Shown here one piece after another: positions 36,698 through 45,272 of a stretch of DNA of 64,000 nt (positions are counted from its first letter, which is position 1; every line of letters starts with the position of its first letter). A program made the position numbers and the translations under genes. Origin of the DNA: Alphaproteobacteria bacterium (GTDB lineage Bacteria > Pseudomonadota > Alphaproteobacteria > M2410); the NCBI GenBank assembly GCA_030614785.1, contig JAUWTJ010000003.1:38746-102745 (forward strand), written 5' to 3'. The notes beneath the pieces were generated by a model, which did no database searches, was not told where the DNA came from, and saw only the letters and a program-made list of their open reading frames with translations.

Positions 36698-37159
36698 CTA
36701 TCGGGACTGTTCAAGAAGATTTGCGCGAGCCAGGCTTAGGTTGTCCACAAGCTGGTCAAATTCCCTTTCACTGAGATGACAAAAAGCTTCACTGATCAGG
36801 TCGTTTGAGTTCTCCTGAAGCTCATCGATATAGGGCATAAACTTGTCGGTCAGGCAGATTCGATTTACCCGGCGGTCTGCGGGATCGCTTTTGCGAAAAA
36901 CCCAGCCGCTCTCTTCCAGTCGATCGATGGTTTTGCCCACGGTTGCTTTCTCCAGTTCGAGAATGTCGGCAAGCTCCGTCTGCGTAAGACCGTCAACCCT
37001 GTAGAGATGAGCCAGGAGAAACCATTGTGTGCGCGTGAGGTCCAGACCCTTGATTCGGCGATCAAACGCTACCCTCATGAGACGCGCAAGATCGCTCAAT
37101 ATGAGCCCGATATTCCGGTCCAAATCGAACGTTGTTGATGTCTTTCTTGCTTTGTCCAT
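36698..37159 (-). CDS. MarR-family transcriptional regulator
   Basis: A 153-residue MarR regulator from the ATG at 37159 (MDKARKTST); an ATG at 37174 lies within the operator. The winged helix is clear: LTRTQWFLLAHLY, LTQTELADILELEKATVGKTIDRLEESGWVFR and the DPADRRVNRICLT wing. It is divergent from the thioesterase-efflux operon, with a perfect inverted repeat between them, so it likely represses that operon and itself and responds to a small phenolic or acyl ligand. Confidence 0.9.
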   Translation of the reverse strand: MDKARKTSTTFDLDRNIGLILSDLARLMRVAFDRRIKGLDLTRTQWFLLAHLYRVDGLTQTELADILELEKATVGKTIDRLEESGWVFRKSDPADRRVNRICLTDKFMPYIDELQENSNDLISEAFCHLSEREFDQLVDNLSLARANLLEQSR

Positions 37160-37171
37160 ATTTGTGTCTAG

Positions 37172-37197
37172 CATATAGTAAGATAATATACTATATG
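37172..37197. promoter_or_regulatory. Predicted MarR operator
   Basis: CATATAGTA and TACTATATG are exact 9-nt complements separated by 8 nt (AGATAATA). The site lies between the divergent marR and thioesterase genes, next to the marR start codon, in an AT-rich stretch that could hold both promoters. Half-sites of this size and spacing suit a dimeric MarR protein. Confidence 0.72.
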
Positions 37198-37232
37198 AAA
37201 GAATACTAAATATTGTAATCGCCCGGAGACTT

Positions 37233-37697
37233 ATGTCGGACTTTATCAATCATCTTCAGGAACGCTTTGCACAGGGCAGCCACGGGGTCTTCGGAACGCT
37301 CGATATTGAGATCAACAGTGCTTCCTGTGGCCAGGTGTCCTTAGCTATTCAGCCAGATGGCTGGGCAGCTCTGCACGATGACGAGCCAACAGTGCACAGC
37401 GGCCTGCTTACCTTGCTGCTGGATTCGATCTTTGGCTTCGCTGTGATCTCGTCACTTGAGACGCCGATGGCAATTGCCACAATTGATCTGAAGATCGACT
37501 TTCTTCGGGATGTGCACGTCGCTGAGAAGCTGCTTGTTGAAGCCCGTGTCGTCGATGCCCCGGATATTTTTGCACATACGGAAGGCGAAGTGCGTGTGCA
37601 GAAAACCGGTCTCCTGATCGCAAGGGGAAACGGGAGTTTTATGGTTGGAACCAAAGGCCCGTCGTTTGGCACGACAAACCCGGAGGCTGCACCATGA
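37233..37697 (+). CDS. PaaI-type hotdog thioesterase (first of two)
   Basis: A 154-residue hotdog-fold protein of the PaaI thioesterase type, predicted to hydrolyse an acyl-CoA or aryl-CoA. The signature VHSGLLTLLLDSIFGFAV sits around residue 55, followed by the ATIDLKIDFLRDVH strand and VEARVV. CGGAG precedes the ATG. It starts the operon and overlaps the second thioesterase gene by 4 bp. Two unlike hotdog proteins next to each other may form a hetero-oligomer or act on related substrates. Confidence 0.82.
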   Translation: MSDFINHLQERFAQGSHGVFGTLDIEINSASCGQVSLAIQPDGWAALHDDEPTVHSGLLTLLLDSIFGFAVISSLETPMAIATIDLKIDFLRDVHVAEKLLVEARVVDAPDIFAHTEGEVRVQKTGLLIARGNGSFMVGTKGPSFGTTNPEAAP

Positions 37698-38116
37698 GTG
37701 AAGAAGGCCACAAATTGTACCGCCAATGGATTGAAGCCAGCCCGTTCACAAGTTGGCTGGGGTTACAAGTGCATGCAGCACCAACGGGACTGGAGGCTAT
37801 TCTTCCATTCGAAGAGAAGAACGTCGGAAACCCGTTCATACGCTCGCTTCACGGCGGCATTGTCTCGGCAGCGCTTGAATGCGGCGGCGGTTTGTTGGCC
37901 GCCCGCCTGCATGGACTGGATCGCATACAAAGGCCAGCATCGATTTCCATTTCATATCTGCGCTCAACTGCAGATCGTGATCTCAACATCCAGGTTTTGC
38001 CGATCAAGACAGGCCGCCGTCTGTTGTTTTTGACGGCAAAGGCGTGGCAGGACGATGACGATAAACCGGTCGCAATTGCCACGATGACATTCTTGCGTAA
38101 AACGAAAGAAGTTTGA
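37694..38116 (+). CDS. PaaI-type hotdog thioesterase (second of two)
   Basis: A 140-residue hotdog protein. It has WLGLQVHAAPTGLEAILPF, the catalytic-helix motif RSLHGGIVSAALECGGG, and the SISISYLRSTADRDL strand. It differs strongly from its neighbour, so this is not a recent duplication. ATGA overlap couples it to the first thioesterase, and the next gene starts 2 nt after its stop. Confidence 0.82.
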   Translation: MSEEGHKLYRQWIEASPFTSWLGLQVHAAPTGLEAILPFEEKNVGNPFIRSLHGGIVSAALECGGGLLAARLHGLDRIQRPASISISYLRSTADRDLNIQVLPIKTGRRLLFLTAKAWQDDDDKPVAIATMTFLRKTKEV

Positions 38117-38118
38117 GA

Positions 38119-39264
38119 ATGAACAACTCCCAACACAAGGTAATCATTTCAGCCTTGGGTCTCATGACTTTGGCGCTATTGGGGTGTGGCGATGGAGGTC
38201 GTGACAAAATAATAGTACAGGATACGGGGTCGATCAATACGAATATCGCTGAAGAAGAAAGTGTCCCTGTCGAGCTAGCAGTCGTCCGCCGTGTTCAGAT
38301 TGAAAAGACAGTTTTCGCGAGCGGGACAATCACGGCAAAACAAACAAGTAACATCGGGCCGCTGGTCGAGGGCGTTATCGAAAAGATTTTCGTCAAGGTG
38401 GGCGACAGGGTCAAACTCGGTGATCCACTGTTTCAAACCCGAAAGGTTGATTTCGAGCGGCGGGTAGACGAAGCCAAAGCGGCGATGAATCTGGCCAATA
38501 TACGAGGCGTTCAAGCAAAGAGAAATTACGACCGCGCAAAGGAACTGGCCAGTCAGGAGAATATTTCTCAGGCCAGGCTGGATGATGTGGAAACTTCTTT
38601 CCAGATTGCAGGAGCAGAAAAACTCCAGGCCAAGGCTGCTCTGGAAACCGCAGAACAACAGTTGGCGGATACCGTCGTTCATGCGCCATTTGATGGTGTG
38701 ATAACAGCAAGGAACGTTGATGAAGGCGTCTATTTGTCAAACCGATTTTCCATGGGTGGGAGTTCAGCTGTTGTGCGAATACAGGAGATTTCGATTGTTG
38801 CGGCTATTGTCCAGACTCCTGAAGAGAACCTTGGCCTTCTGGCATTGAACCAACCTGCCAAGGTACAAATTCAGGGTCACGAAGAGGGCTATGACAGTTT
38901 CGTCTATATACTGAACGATCTTGTTGATCCACAGACGCGCACGGTTGAACTCAGGCTACCCATCAGGAACGAGGACTACGCGATCAAACCGGGACAATTT
39001 GCCGAGGCTAGAATTATATTGCCGCCACAAGAGCTTCTTGTGATCCCACGTAGCGCAATAGTAAGTGTCGGCAATACTATTTTCGTTTTTGTTATCCAGA
39101 ATAACGTAGTGAACCGGATCGCCGTCGAAGCGCGTGAATTCGATACTGAACACATGGAAATCGTTAACGGCCTTCAAGAAGGAGATTCCATAGTCCTCAG
39201 TCCCCCTGACACCCTCAAGAATGGCGAAAGATTGAGGCGACGACTTGCATCGGGAGCAAATTAA
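38119..39264 (+). CDS. RND efflux periplasmic adaptor (HlyD/MFP), lipoprotein
   Basis: A 381-residue membrane-fusion protein. The signal peptide ends with the lipobox LALLGC, so it should be lipidated at Cys19. A barrel-sandwich segment (FASGTITAKQTSNIGPLVEGVIEKIFVKVGDRV), an alpha hairpin (residues about 110-175) and the return strand HAPFDGVITARNVDEG follow in the usual order, with the membrane-proximal domain at the end. I chose the ATG at 38119 over a TTG at 38113. It shares one base with the permease gene (TAATG). Confidence 0.92.
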   Translation: MNNSQHKVIISALGLMTLALLGCGDGGRDKIIVQDTGSINTNIAEEESVPVELAVVRRVQIEKTVFASGTITAKQTSNIGPLVEGVIEKIFVKVGDRVKLGDPLFQTRKVDFERRVDEAKAAMNLANIRGVQAKRNYDRAKELASQENISQARLDDVETSFQIAGAEKLQAKAALETAEQQLADTVVHAPFDGVITARNVDEGVYLSNRFSMGGSSAVVRIQEISIVAAIVQTPEENLGLLALNQPAKVQIQGHEEGYDSFVYILNDLVDPQTRTVELRLPIRNEDYAIKPGQFAEARIILPPQELLVIPRSAIVSVGNTIFVFVIQNNVVNRIAVEAREFDTEHMEIVNGLQEGDSIVLSPPDTLKNGERLRRRLASGAN

Positions 39265-42200
39265 TGTGGTTGGTTGACATTTCCATTCGCCGACCGGTCT
39301 TTGCGATCATGGTCATTGGCGGTTTGATGACGTTGGGATTTATTTCTCTCGGACGGCTTGGCGTTGACCTGTTTCCCAATGTTGCATTTCCATATGTTTC
39401 TATAACCACGACGCTTGAAGGCGCTGGCCCAGAGGCAATTGAAACAGAAGTCACCGATATCATTGAGGAAAATGTCAATACGATCTCGGGGATCAATCAG
39501 CTCCTTTCGACAAGTTCCGAAGGCCTGTCACAGGTGTTCATCGAATTCGCACTTGAAGAAGATGTCAATGTGAAGGCTCAGGATGTACGGGACAAGGTGA
39601 GCCTGGCACAAAGGGACCTTCCTGCGGACGTGAACCCGCCGATTGTTGAAAAGGTCGATCCGGATGCTGCACCTATCATGTCGGTAATGGTTGCCGGTGA
39701 TGTACCCATTGGCGAACTGACGACATATGCCGACGAGGTGGTAAAGGAGTCCCTTCAAAGGTTGCCCGGTGTCGGTTCGGTAACTCTGGTCGGAGGCAGG
39801 AAGCGTGAAATCAGGATTTGGCTGGATGCAATAAAATTGCGGAGCTACGGGATAACGGCCGAAGACGTCGTAAATGCCATACGCGCAGAACACGCTGAAA
39901 TACCAAGTGGGAAGCTTGAGACCGGACTGGGTAGCCGCGAGTATAGTGTCAAGACTGTGTCAGAGGCGAAGACACCTGAGGAATTTGCAGACCTTGTGGT
40001 TGCTTTCAGAACCGGTGGGCTGGCCACAAGGGTTGGCGATGTCGCAAGGGTCGAGGACGGGCTTGAGGACGAGCGCTCCTTCGCCATTTTGAATGGTCAA
40101 CGGGGCGTCAGCCTGGAGATAAGGCGGCAGTCAGGGAAAAATACCGTTGAGGTTGCCCATGCAGTGAAGGACGAACTGAAAGCACTGCGGGCAGATGCCC
40201 CTTCAGGGATTGAAATGGTAATCGCGCGGGATGTGTCGCGATTTATTGAATCCTCCATTGAAGATGTCAGTCATGAATTACAGATTGCGATCGGTCTCGT
40301 GGTCCTTGTAACTTTCTTCTTCCTTTTGAACTGGCGCGCCACCCTGATCGTTGCAATAGCCATACCGACATCCCTGATTTCTACCTTTTTCGGGTTCTAC
40401 CTTTTTGATTTTACGATCAATATGCTGACCCTTCTTGCTTTGACTGTCTCCATCGGTTTGTTGGTCGATGACGCCATTGTCGTCGTCGAGAGCATCCAAA
40501 AGGATATTGAGGCTGGTTCCCCTCCCTTGCGAGCGGCACAGGAAGGAACCAAAAAAGTCGGTCTGGCGGTTCTTGCCGGAACGTTTGCAACTCTGGCTGT
40601 GTTCGTTCCAATTGCATTCATGCAAGGCGTGGTGGGGCGCTTCTTCTTCCAGTACGGGCTTGCAATCGTTTTTTCCGTTTCTGTTTCGCTGCTCGTGGCG
40701 CTCACCCTCACGCCCATGCTGAGCTCGAAGTTTCTTCACAAAGAGGGACAACAGTTTCGTATCTTCAGACCAATTGAGAAATTCCATGAGGGGCTTTCAG
40801 TCTGGTACGCGAAAGGCCTGGCCGTGTGTGTCCGGTGGCGTTATCTGGTTCTGGCTTTTGCATTGGCGAGCGTCACTTTGGGCGGGTGGTTCGCAGGACA
40901 AATCCCTTCCGGGTTTACTTCCAAAGCGGACAGGAGCGAATTCCTGGGAACAATTGAGCTGCCTCTCGGTTATGGGATCGAGGAAGCCAAGAAGGCATCC
41001 AATGAGGTCTACAAGGCGCTGAAGGACATCCCGGACATCACCGAAGTGTTTGTCACTGCAGGTGCGGGTTCACAGGCCAAGGTAAGTCAACTTGGTCTAT
41101 ACGCCCGTCTCTCTGCAAAGCAGGACCGACAAGAAGATCAGTTTGCAATAATGGATGTCGCACGGCGCGCCATTGCCGATAAATTACCCGCCATTAACAA
41201 AATGACAATCGTGGAAGTTCCGTGGGTATCAGGCGGCGGCATTTCGTCAGCTGATGTTGAACTTGCCGTTCGGGGCAGTGATTTGGAAGCACTTCAAATC
41301 TATACCGATATAATTGCCTCGGAGATGAAGAAGAGCGATCGATTTGCCGATGTGCGGACAAGTTTTGAAACTGGAAAACCAGAATACAGAATTGAATTCA
41401 ATCGCGTTCGTGCGGGGGATATGGGTGTATCTGCGAGGTCACTGGCAAACACTGCGCGAATTGTTATTGGTGGTATGGATGTGGGGACCTTCGAAGATCA
41501 TGGCAAGCGATATGATGTAAGAGTGCGTTTGGAAGAACATCAACGTCAGAGCATAGATCAACTCGATCTTATCCAAATTCGCTCCAACAGCGGGACGCTC
41601 ATCGACCTGAGTTCGATTGCAGACACAAGGTTGACTACGAGTTTGTCACAAATTGATCGGCAGAACCGCACTCGGAAAGTTTCCATATTGGCCAACTCGG
41701 CAGCGTCAGTAGCATTGGGTGAATCAACCGAAGCGCTGGAAGACATCATCCTCGCCTATCCAGTTCCGGAGGAATTTTCGTCGTCGTTTGAGGGGATGGC
41801 GCGACGTATGAAGGAGTCGGCTGCAGCAATTATCTTTGCCCTTATGTTGGCTTTTCTGGCCCTCTATATGGTTCTGGCCAGCCAATTCAACAGTTTCGTG
41901 CAGCCCCTGATTACCATGATTACGGCTCCATTGTCCTTTTCGGGAGCATTCGCCATGCTCTATTTTGGTGGCCAGGAGATGTCGCTCTTCGCACAGATCG
42001 GGCTAGTCGGGCTGATGGGTATCGTCATGAAGAATGGCATCCTGCTCCTTGATCGAACGAACCAGATTCGTGAAGAAGGCGTGGAATTACAGGAAGCAGT
42101 ATTGCAATCAGGCCCGGAACGCTTGCGACCGGTTTTGATGACAGCACTTGCGGCGATCTTTGGAATGATCCCGATTGCCCTTTCAAACTCAGACGGTGCG

Positions 42201-42389
42201 GAATGGAGAAATGCTCTGGGGTATCTCATCATCGGCGGGCTTACGTCATCGACATTGTTGACACTGTTCGTTGTGCCAGCGGCAACGATGGTACCTGAGG
42301 ATATTTCGAATCTGGCAAAAGGGCTCGTACTGAATGCACGAGCTCTCTTGTCTGGTCACCCAGATCTCAGAAAACAGTCCGAACGGTAG
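39264..42389 (+). CDS. RND efflux permease (AcrB/HAE1-type)
   Basis: A 1041-residue inner-membrane RND pump with the standard two-fold layout. It begins MWLVDISIRRPVFAIMVIGG. Proton-relay aspartates are present in GLLVDDAIVVVES. Both porter regions and twelve membrane helices can be followed, ending with FAQIGLVGLMGIVMKNGILLLDRTN and GYLIIGGLTSSTLLTLFVVPA. It is full length, so likely functional. No outer-membrane TolC-like gene is adjacent, so it would borrow one. Confidence 0.94.
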   Translation: MWLVDISIRRPVFAIMVIGGLMTLGFISLGRLGVDLFPNVAFPYVSITTTLEGAGPEAIETEVTDIIEENVNTISGINQLLSTSSEGLSQVFIEFALEEDVNVKAQDVRDKVSLAQRDLPADVNPPIVEKVDPDAAPIMSVMVAGDVPIGELTTYADEVVKESLQRLPGVGSVTLVGGRKREIRIWLDAIKLRSYGITAEDVVNAIRAEHAEIPSGKLETGLGSREYSVKTVSEAKTPEEFADLVVAFRTGGLATRVGDVARVEDGLEDERSFAILNGQRGVSLEIRRQSGKNTVEVAHAVKDELKALRADAPSGIEMVIARDVSRFIESSIEDVSHELQIAIGLVVLVTFFFLLNWRATLIVAIAIPTSLISTFFGFYLFDFTINMLTLLALTVSIGLLVDDAIVVVESIQKDIEAGSPPLRAAQEGTKKVGLAVLAGTFATLAVFVPIAFMQGVVGRFFFQYGLAIVFSVSVSLLVALTLTPMLSSKFLHKEGQQFRIFRPIEKFHEGLSVWYAKGLAVCVRWRYLVLAFALASVTLGGWFAGQIPSGFTSKADRSEFLGTIELPLGYGIEEAKKASNEVYKALKDIPDITEVFVTAGAGSQAKVSQLGLYARLSAKQDRQEDQFAIMDVARRAIADKLPAINKMTIVEVPWVSGGGISSADVELAVRGSDLEALQIYTDIIASEMKKSDRFADVRTSFETGKPEYRIEFNRVRAGDMGVSARSLANTARIVIGGMDVGTFEDHGKRYDVRVRLEEHQRQSIDQLDLIQIRSNSGTLIDLSSIADTRLTTSLSQIDRQNRTRKVSILANSAASVALGESTEALEDIILAYPVPEEFSSSFEGMARRMKESAAAIIFALMLAFLALYMVLASQFNSFVQPLITMITAPLSFSGAFAMLYFGGQEMSLFAQIGLVGLMGIVMKNGILLLDRTNQIREEGVELQEAVLQSGPERLRPVLMTALAAIFGMIPIALSNSDGAEWRNALGYLIIGGLTSSTLLTLFVVPAATMVPEDISNLAKGLVLNARALLSGHPDLRKQSER

Positions 42390-42405
42390 AGGCGTGCTGG
42401 AGTAA

Positions 42406-43212
42406 ATGATGGCAACAAATAGTAATAGGGATAGTCTGTCAGGTTTTGGTCGGAATCTGCGACACTGGCGCAAAATTCGCAATCTGACTCAGATCGAACT
42501 TGCTGCGATGGCCGGGACTACTTCTCGTTATATCTCCTTCATAGAAACCGGGCGGTCCAATCCTGGTGAGCAGATGATAGTACGGCTTGCTGAAGCACTT
42601 GAAGTACCAATTCGAGATCGAAATGACCTCCTTGCCTCTGCAGGGTTTCCTGGTCTCTATCCTCGCTATCACCTGTCTGATAAAGTTATGGCCCCTTTCC
42701 GTCAGGCTGTGCGCTATACACTGGATTCTCACCACCCTTTTCCCGCTTTTGCGATCAATCGCACTTATGATCTTGTGGAAATAAACCCTGCGGCAGAGGC
42801 CCTTTTCTTTGGTGACTCAGACAGAAAGCCTGGCAATATTATCGAGCAGCTCTTTCAGCCTGGGTATTATCGAAATTTCATCGACAATTGGTACGATGTT
42901 GCTTCTGAACTCTTGCGACGATTGCGCCGTGATGTGATTGAATTGCCCGGGGATGATCGCCTGAATGACCTGCTGTTGTACGCCGAACAGCAATTGGAGG
43001 AGGCCGAGCCGCAGATACTTGAGGGGGCACCGAAACTCATAATCTGTCCAAATTACCGGGTTGAGAATTCAATTATTCACACCATTTCCATGGCCGCTAC
43101 TTTTATGTCGGTTCGAGAGTCGACGCTGGAAGAGATACGAATTGAGACCATATTCCCCAGAGACAAGGAAGCGGAAGAATTTCTATTGAAACTTGCGAGT
43201 TGTTCTCACTGA
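42406..43212 (+). CDS. XRE-family regulator with MmyB-like ligand-binding domain
   Basis: A 268-residue regulator. The helix-turn-helix is RHWRKIRNLTQIELAAMAGTTSRYISFIETGRS, and residues about 110-265 match the MmyB-like domain (INRTYDLVEINPAAEALFF), a PAS-like fold that binds acyl or aromatic ligands in related proteins. A GGAG lies just before the two ATG codons at 42406 and 42409; the second is better spaced. It follows the permease by 16 nt and likely closes the operon, giving it a second ligand-responsive regulator besides MarR. Confidence 0.88.
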   Translation: MMATNSNRDSLSGFGRNLRHWRKIRNLTQIELAAMAGTTSRYISFIETGRSNPGEQMIVRLAEALEVPIRDRNDLLASAGFPGLYPRYHLSDKVMAPFRQAVRYTLDSHHPFPAFAINRTYDLVEINPAAEALFFGDSDRKPGNIIEQLFQPGYYRNFIDNWYDVASELLRRLRRDVIELPGDDRLNDLLLYAEQQLEEAEPQILEGAPKLIICPNYRVENSIIHTISMAATFMSVRESTLEEIRIETIFPRDKEAEEFLLKLASCSH

Positions 43213-43261
43213 GATCACAAGTGTCTAACCACTACGCGCGCTTCGGATGTTGAACCAATAT

Positions 43262-43299
43262 AACCCAGTTCTCACTTTCATCTTCCCCGGTGCGCCATT
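43262..43299 (+). other. Att-like copy 4: right end of the island
   Basis: The left arm AACCCAGTTCTCACTTTCATC runs into a full copy of the tRNA-Arg 3' end, giving 20 exact nt shared with 28106-28125 (ATCTTCCCCGGTGCGCCATT). The sequence after it leads into the cspA-like gene and looks chromosomal. Confidence 0.82.
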
Positions 43300-43426
43300 A
43301 TCCAGGCCTTTGAAATCTCAGTGAGACCCGCACCACCGTCGGGGATGAGAACGAGGCGTATGCAGCCTTCGCCTTCTTTCGCCGGGTGTCCAGAATTCAG
43401 GGGGAAGCAGACTCGTTGATAAGGGT

Positions 43427-43452
43427 CCGCTCCCGACCGAGGTCGGAAGCGG
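43427..43452. terminator. Hairpin terminator near csp
   Basis: CCGCTCCCGAC and GTCGGAAGCGG pair over 11 bp (one G-T) around CGAG. TTTT follows on the plus strand, and AAAA precedes the stem on the minus strand, where it lies just past the csp stop. It may act in both directions, ending csp and stopping read-through from the island. Confidence 0.6.
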
Positions 43453-43463
43453 TTTTAGCAAGA

Positions 43464-43673
43464 TTAGTCGATGGTGGAGAGATTTGTAGCAGATTGCTTT
43501 CCATCTCTTCCAGCTTCGAGTTCGTATGAAACCTTTTGCCCCTCATTGAGGGTGCTCAAGCCAGCTTGCTCGACTGCAGAAATATGCACAAAAGCGTCCT
43601 TTGAGCCATCTTCAGGCTCAATGAAGCCGAAGCCTTTTGCGGAATTGAAGAATTTTACTGTACCTGTGGTCAT
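43464..43673 (-). CDS. Cold-shock protein, CspA family
   Basis: A 69-residue single-domain cold-shock protein that binds single-stranded nucleic acid. RNP1 is KGFGFI and RNP2 is DAFVHIS, with [12 protein letters not shown] at the start, all canonical. AAGGATA precedes the ATG. It is the first chromosomal-looking gene after the island. Its long leader suggests post-transcriptional control, as in other csp genes. Confidence 0.95.
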   Translation of the reverse strand: MTTGTVKFFNSAKGFGFIEPEDGSKDAFVHISAVEQAGLSTLNEGQKVSYELEAGRDGKQSATNLSTID

Positions 43674-43727
43674 GAGATTATCCTTTTACAGGGAGACGTT
43701 TTTCACCCCACACGGTGTGTGTGGCGC

Positions 43728-43756
43728 ATTTTATTGCATTCACAATGTAAGGGTAA
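43728..43756 (-). promoter_or_regulatory. Possible csp promoter
   Basis: On the minus strand TTACCC and TAAAAT are separated by 17 nt, about 60 nt before the csp start codon. The -10 is close to consensus; the -35 is weak. It would give a leader of about 50 nt containing a CACAC/GTGTG inverted repeat. Confidence 0.35.
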
Positions 43757-44104
43757 AACGAGGTAAATCGGCGGACCGGATTTTCAGTTATCACAAACAA
43801 ATGCAAAGCATATTGGGACCCTTAGAGTCTATTTTCAAAGAGTCAAGCTTTCCGCAAAAAGCACTCCAGTGGAACAATCTCCGGCATTCTGAGATTGCAT
43901 TGGATAATGACGAGTCCCGAGGACCATTTCCATCGGCGGTGCGGACAGAAATTTTTTCCTTATTGACCGCTTCGGGTTAAAAGCAGACTCTTAGTCCATC
44001 CTCTTCCAATGCCCGCTATTGGGTGTAGGTTCAATTGTAAGCAAATCGCTCGAAGAGCTCAGCCTGGTCGCAATCCTGACGCGCGCATCACCGGATCTGT
44101 GCGA
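43757..44104. other. Intergenic stretch with no gene seen
   Basis: Between the csp promoter and the end of the ChaN-like gene I see no coding signal, RNA gene or repeat. An open frame on the plus strand from 43471 runs antisense through csp into this stretch and has no family features. Confidence 0.5.
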
Positions 44105-45142
44105 TTACCTGGCCTTTTTCTTATGGCGTAGAAATTTCTCGCAAGGGTCTTGTTTGTCGTTGGCTCGCTGGGTCAGCCACAGCACATCAAAGGCCTTGGG
44201 CACAGGCTTCCCCGCGTAGCTGCCGGGTTCCAAATAGGCGCTGACGTCTACCGCTTCGGGCATTACCTCGCGTAGCCCAATATTGAGTTGCTCCAGCTGT
44301 GGCCTCTTCCTGGCAACCTGTTCCACCACGCCACGGTCATGTCGGGTATGCCCAGCCCCCAAGATCATCACCACCGGCTGATCCGGGTATTGCCCGAGCA
44401 TTTCATCAATCGCCATGGCCATGGCGTCGTTGCGCGCTACCCAGTTATCGTACAGGCGACCGAGATAGGCATCACTGCCCCAACCACAGTGCGACGCCTT
44501 AAAGGTCTGCTTCATCATTTGGGCATAGGCAGCGTCATCAAAACCCGAGGGATAGCTCAGACGCTTTTCGACGTTGGTCAGACCCTCATATCCCACTGCC
44601 GTAATCCGGGCACGCAGCGCTCTGGATAGATCGGCGCCAAAGGTCGGCAAGCGATGCATGCGCGCGGACTTCAGTAGCGGCCCATAGAATTGCCAGTTGT
44701 CACCTTCCTCTTGCCAATCAATCTGTTTCAACAGCCAGTTCTCGGCGTTGAATGCGCTCCCGGCAGCATGGGAAGTTTTCTTCTCTTTTGGCTGACTGTA
44801 ACGCATTAGATAGCTGGTCTGCCCCAGATCAAACACCTCAAATCCCAATGTCGGTTGCTTGCCGGCCTCAACCAGGGCCGCCAACAGACGCAGCTGATTT
44901 TTATGGTGTTCTGGATTGTCGTGCTTCTCCCCCAGGTAGATCACCTTGGCCCGTTTGGCCCGGGCAACCAATTCGTCCCAGGCCATTTGCTTGCCGGAGC
45001 CCATATCCAAAATCTTCCCAACCAGAGGGTCGGGCGTTTTTTCGGCGACAACGGCGCAGCCCTGGGCGAATAACGCAGCAAGAAAAACCAGGCCGATCAG
45101 GGCGGGATTGGGATTTGTGGTGTGCATAGCGGATTCATTCAT
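44105..45142 (-). CDS. ChaN-family haem-binding/uptake lipoprotein
   Basis: A 345-residue lipoprotein of the ChaN/EreA-like fold, implicated in haem or iron handling. The signal peptide ends at a lipobox FAQGC (about Cys29 from the first ATG). The core has KVIYLGEKHDNPEHH, LGFEVFDLGQTSYL, and near the end PVVMILGAGHTRHDRG, all typical. A second ATG at 45127 (MHTTNP) is an equally good start. Codon use and gene context are not obviously foreign, though its neighbours are unrelated. Confidence 0.8.
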   Translation of the reverse strand: MNESAMHTTNPNPALIGLVFLAALFAQGCAVVAEKTPDPLVGKILDMGSGKQMAWDELVARAKRAKVIYLGEKHDNPEHHKNQLRLLAALVEAGKQPTLGFEVFDLGQTSYLMRYSQPKEKKTSHAAGSAFNAENWLLKQIDWQEEGDNWQFYGPLLKSARMHRLPTFGADLSRALRARITAVGYEGLTNVEKRLSYPSGFDDAAYAQMMKQTFKASHCGWGSDAYLGRLYDNWVARNDAMAMAIDEMLGQYPDQPVVMILGAGHTRHDRGVVEQVARKRPQLEQLNIGLREVMPEAVDVSAYLEPGSYAGKPVPKAFDVLWLTQRANDKQDPCEKFLRHKKKAR

Positions 45143-45191
45143 AGTGATTACCCATTCGGCGGCAAAACTCGTTTAACATACCCGCGGTCGC

Positions 45192-45225
45192 GCCACTCCC
45201 CGCCTTTCGAATGGCGGGGAGTGGC
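45192..45225 (-). terminator. Strong hairpin downstream of the VOC gene
   Basis: GCCACTCCCCGCC and GGCGGGGAGTGGC form a perfect 13-bp stem with an 8-nt loop. It lies between the end of the VOC gene (45273) and the start of the ChaN-like gene (45142), both on the minus strand, and probably separates their transcripts. No good T-tract follows on the minus strand. Confidence 0.5.
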
Positions 45226-45272
45226 CGTTTGGTTTTCACCGCTTATTCCGCAAGCGGATTACCGCTGCTCAC

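Larger units (their letters stand above)
28124..43299. mobile_element. Composite genomic island at tRNA-Arg
   Basis: A 15-kb segment bounded by the intact tRNA-Arg and an exact 20-nt copy of its 3' end. Two internal att-like copies (near 34.96 and 35.67 kb) divide it into at least three pieces: about 28.1-35.0 kb (NTPase-nuclease and two HEPN genes), 35.0-35.7 kb (VOC fragment and PEP-CTERM protein) and 35.7-43.3 kb (efflux operon). The coding regions are visibly AT-richer than the flanks in the first piece. No complete integrase remains; only the tail of a serine recombinase gene is left at 35681. Several successive integrations followed by decay fit best. Confidence 0.75.

Noticed and set aside
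43471..43980. Plus-strand open frame of 169 codons across csp
   Set aside because: The first part is antisense to the clear cold-shock gene and the rest has no family features or ribosome site.
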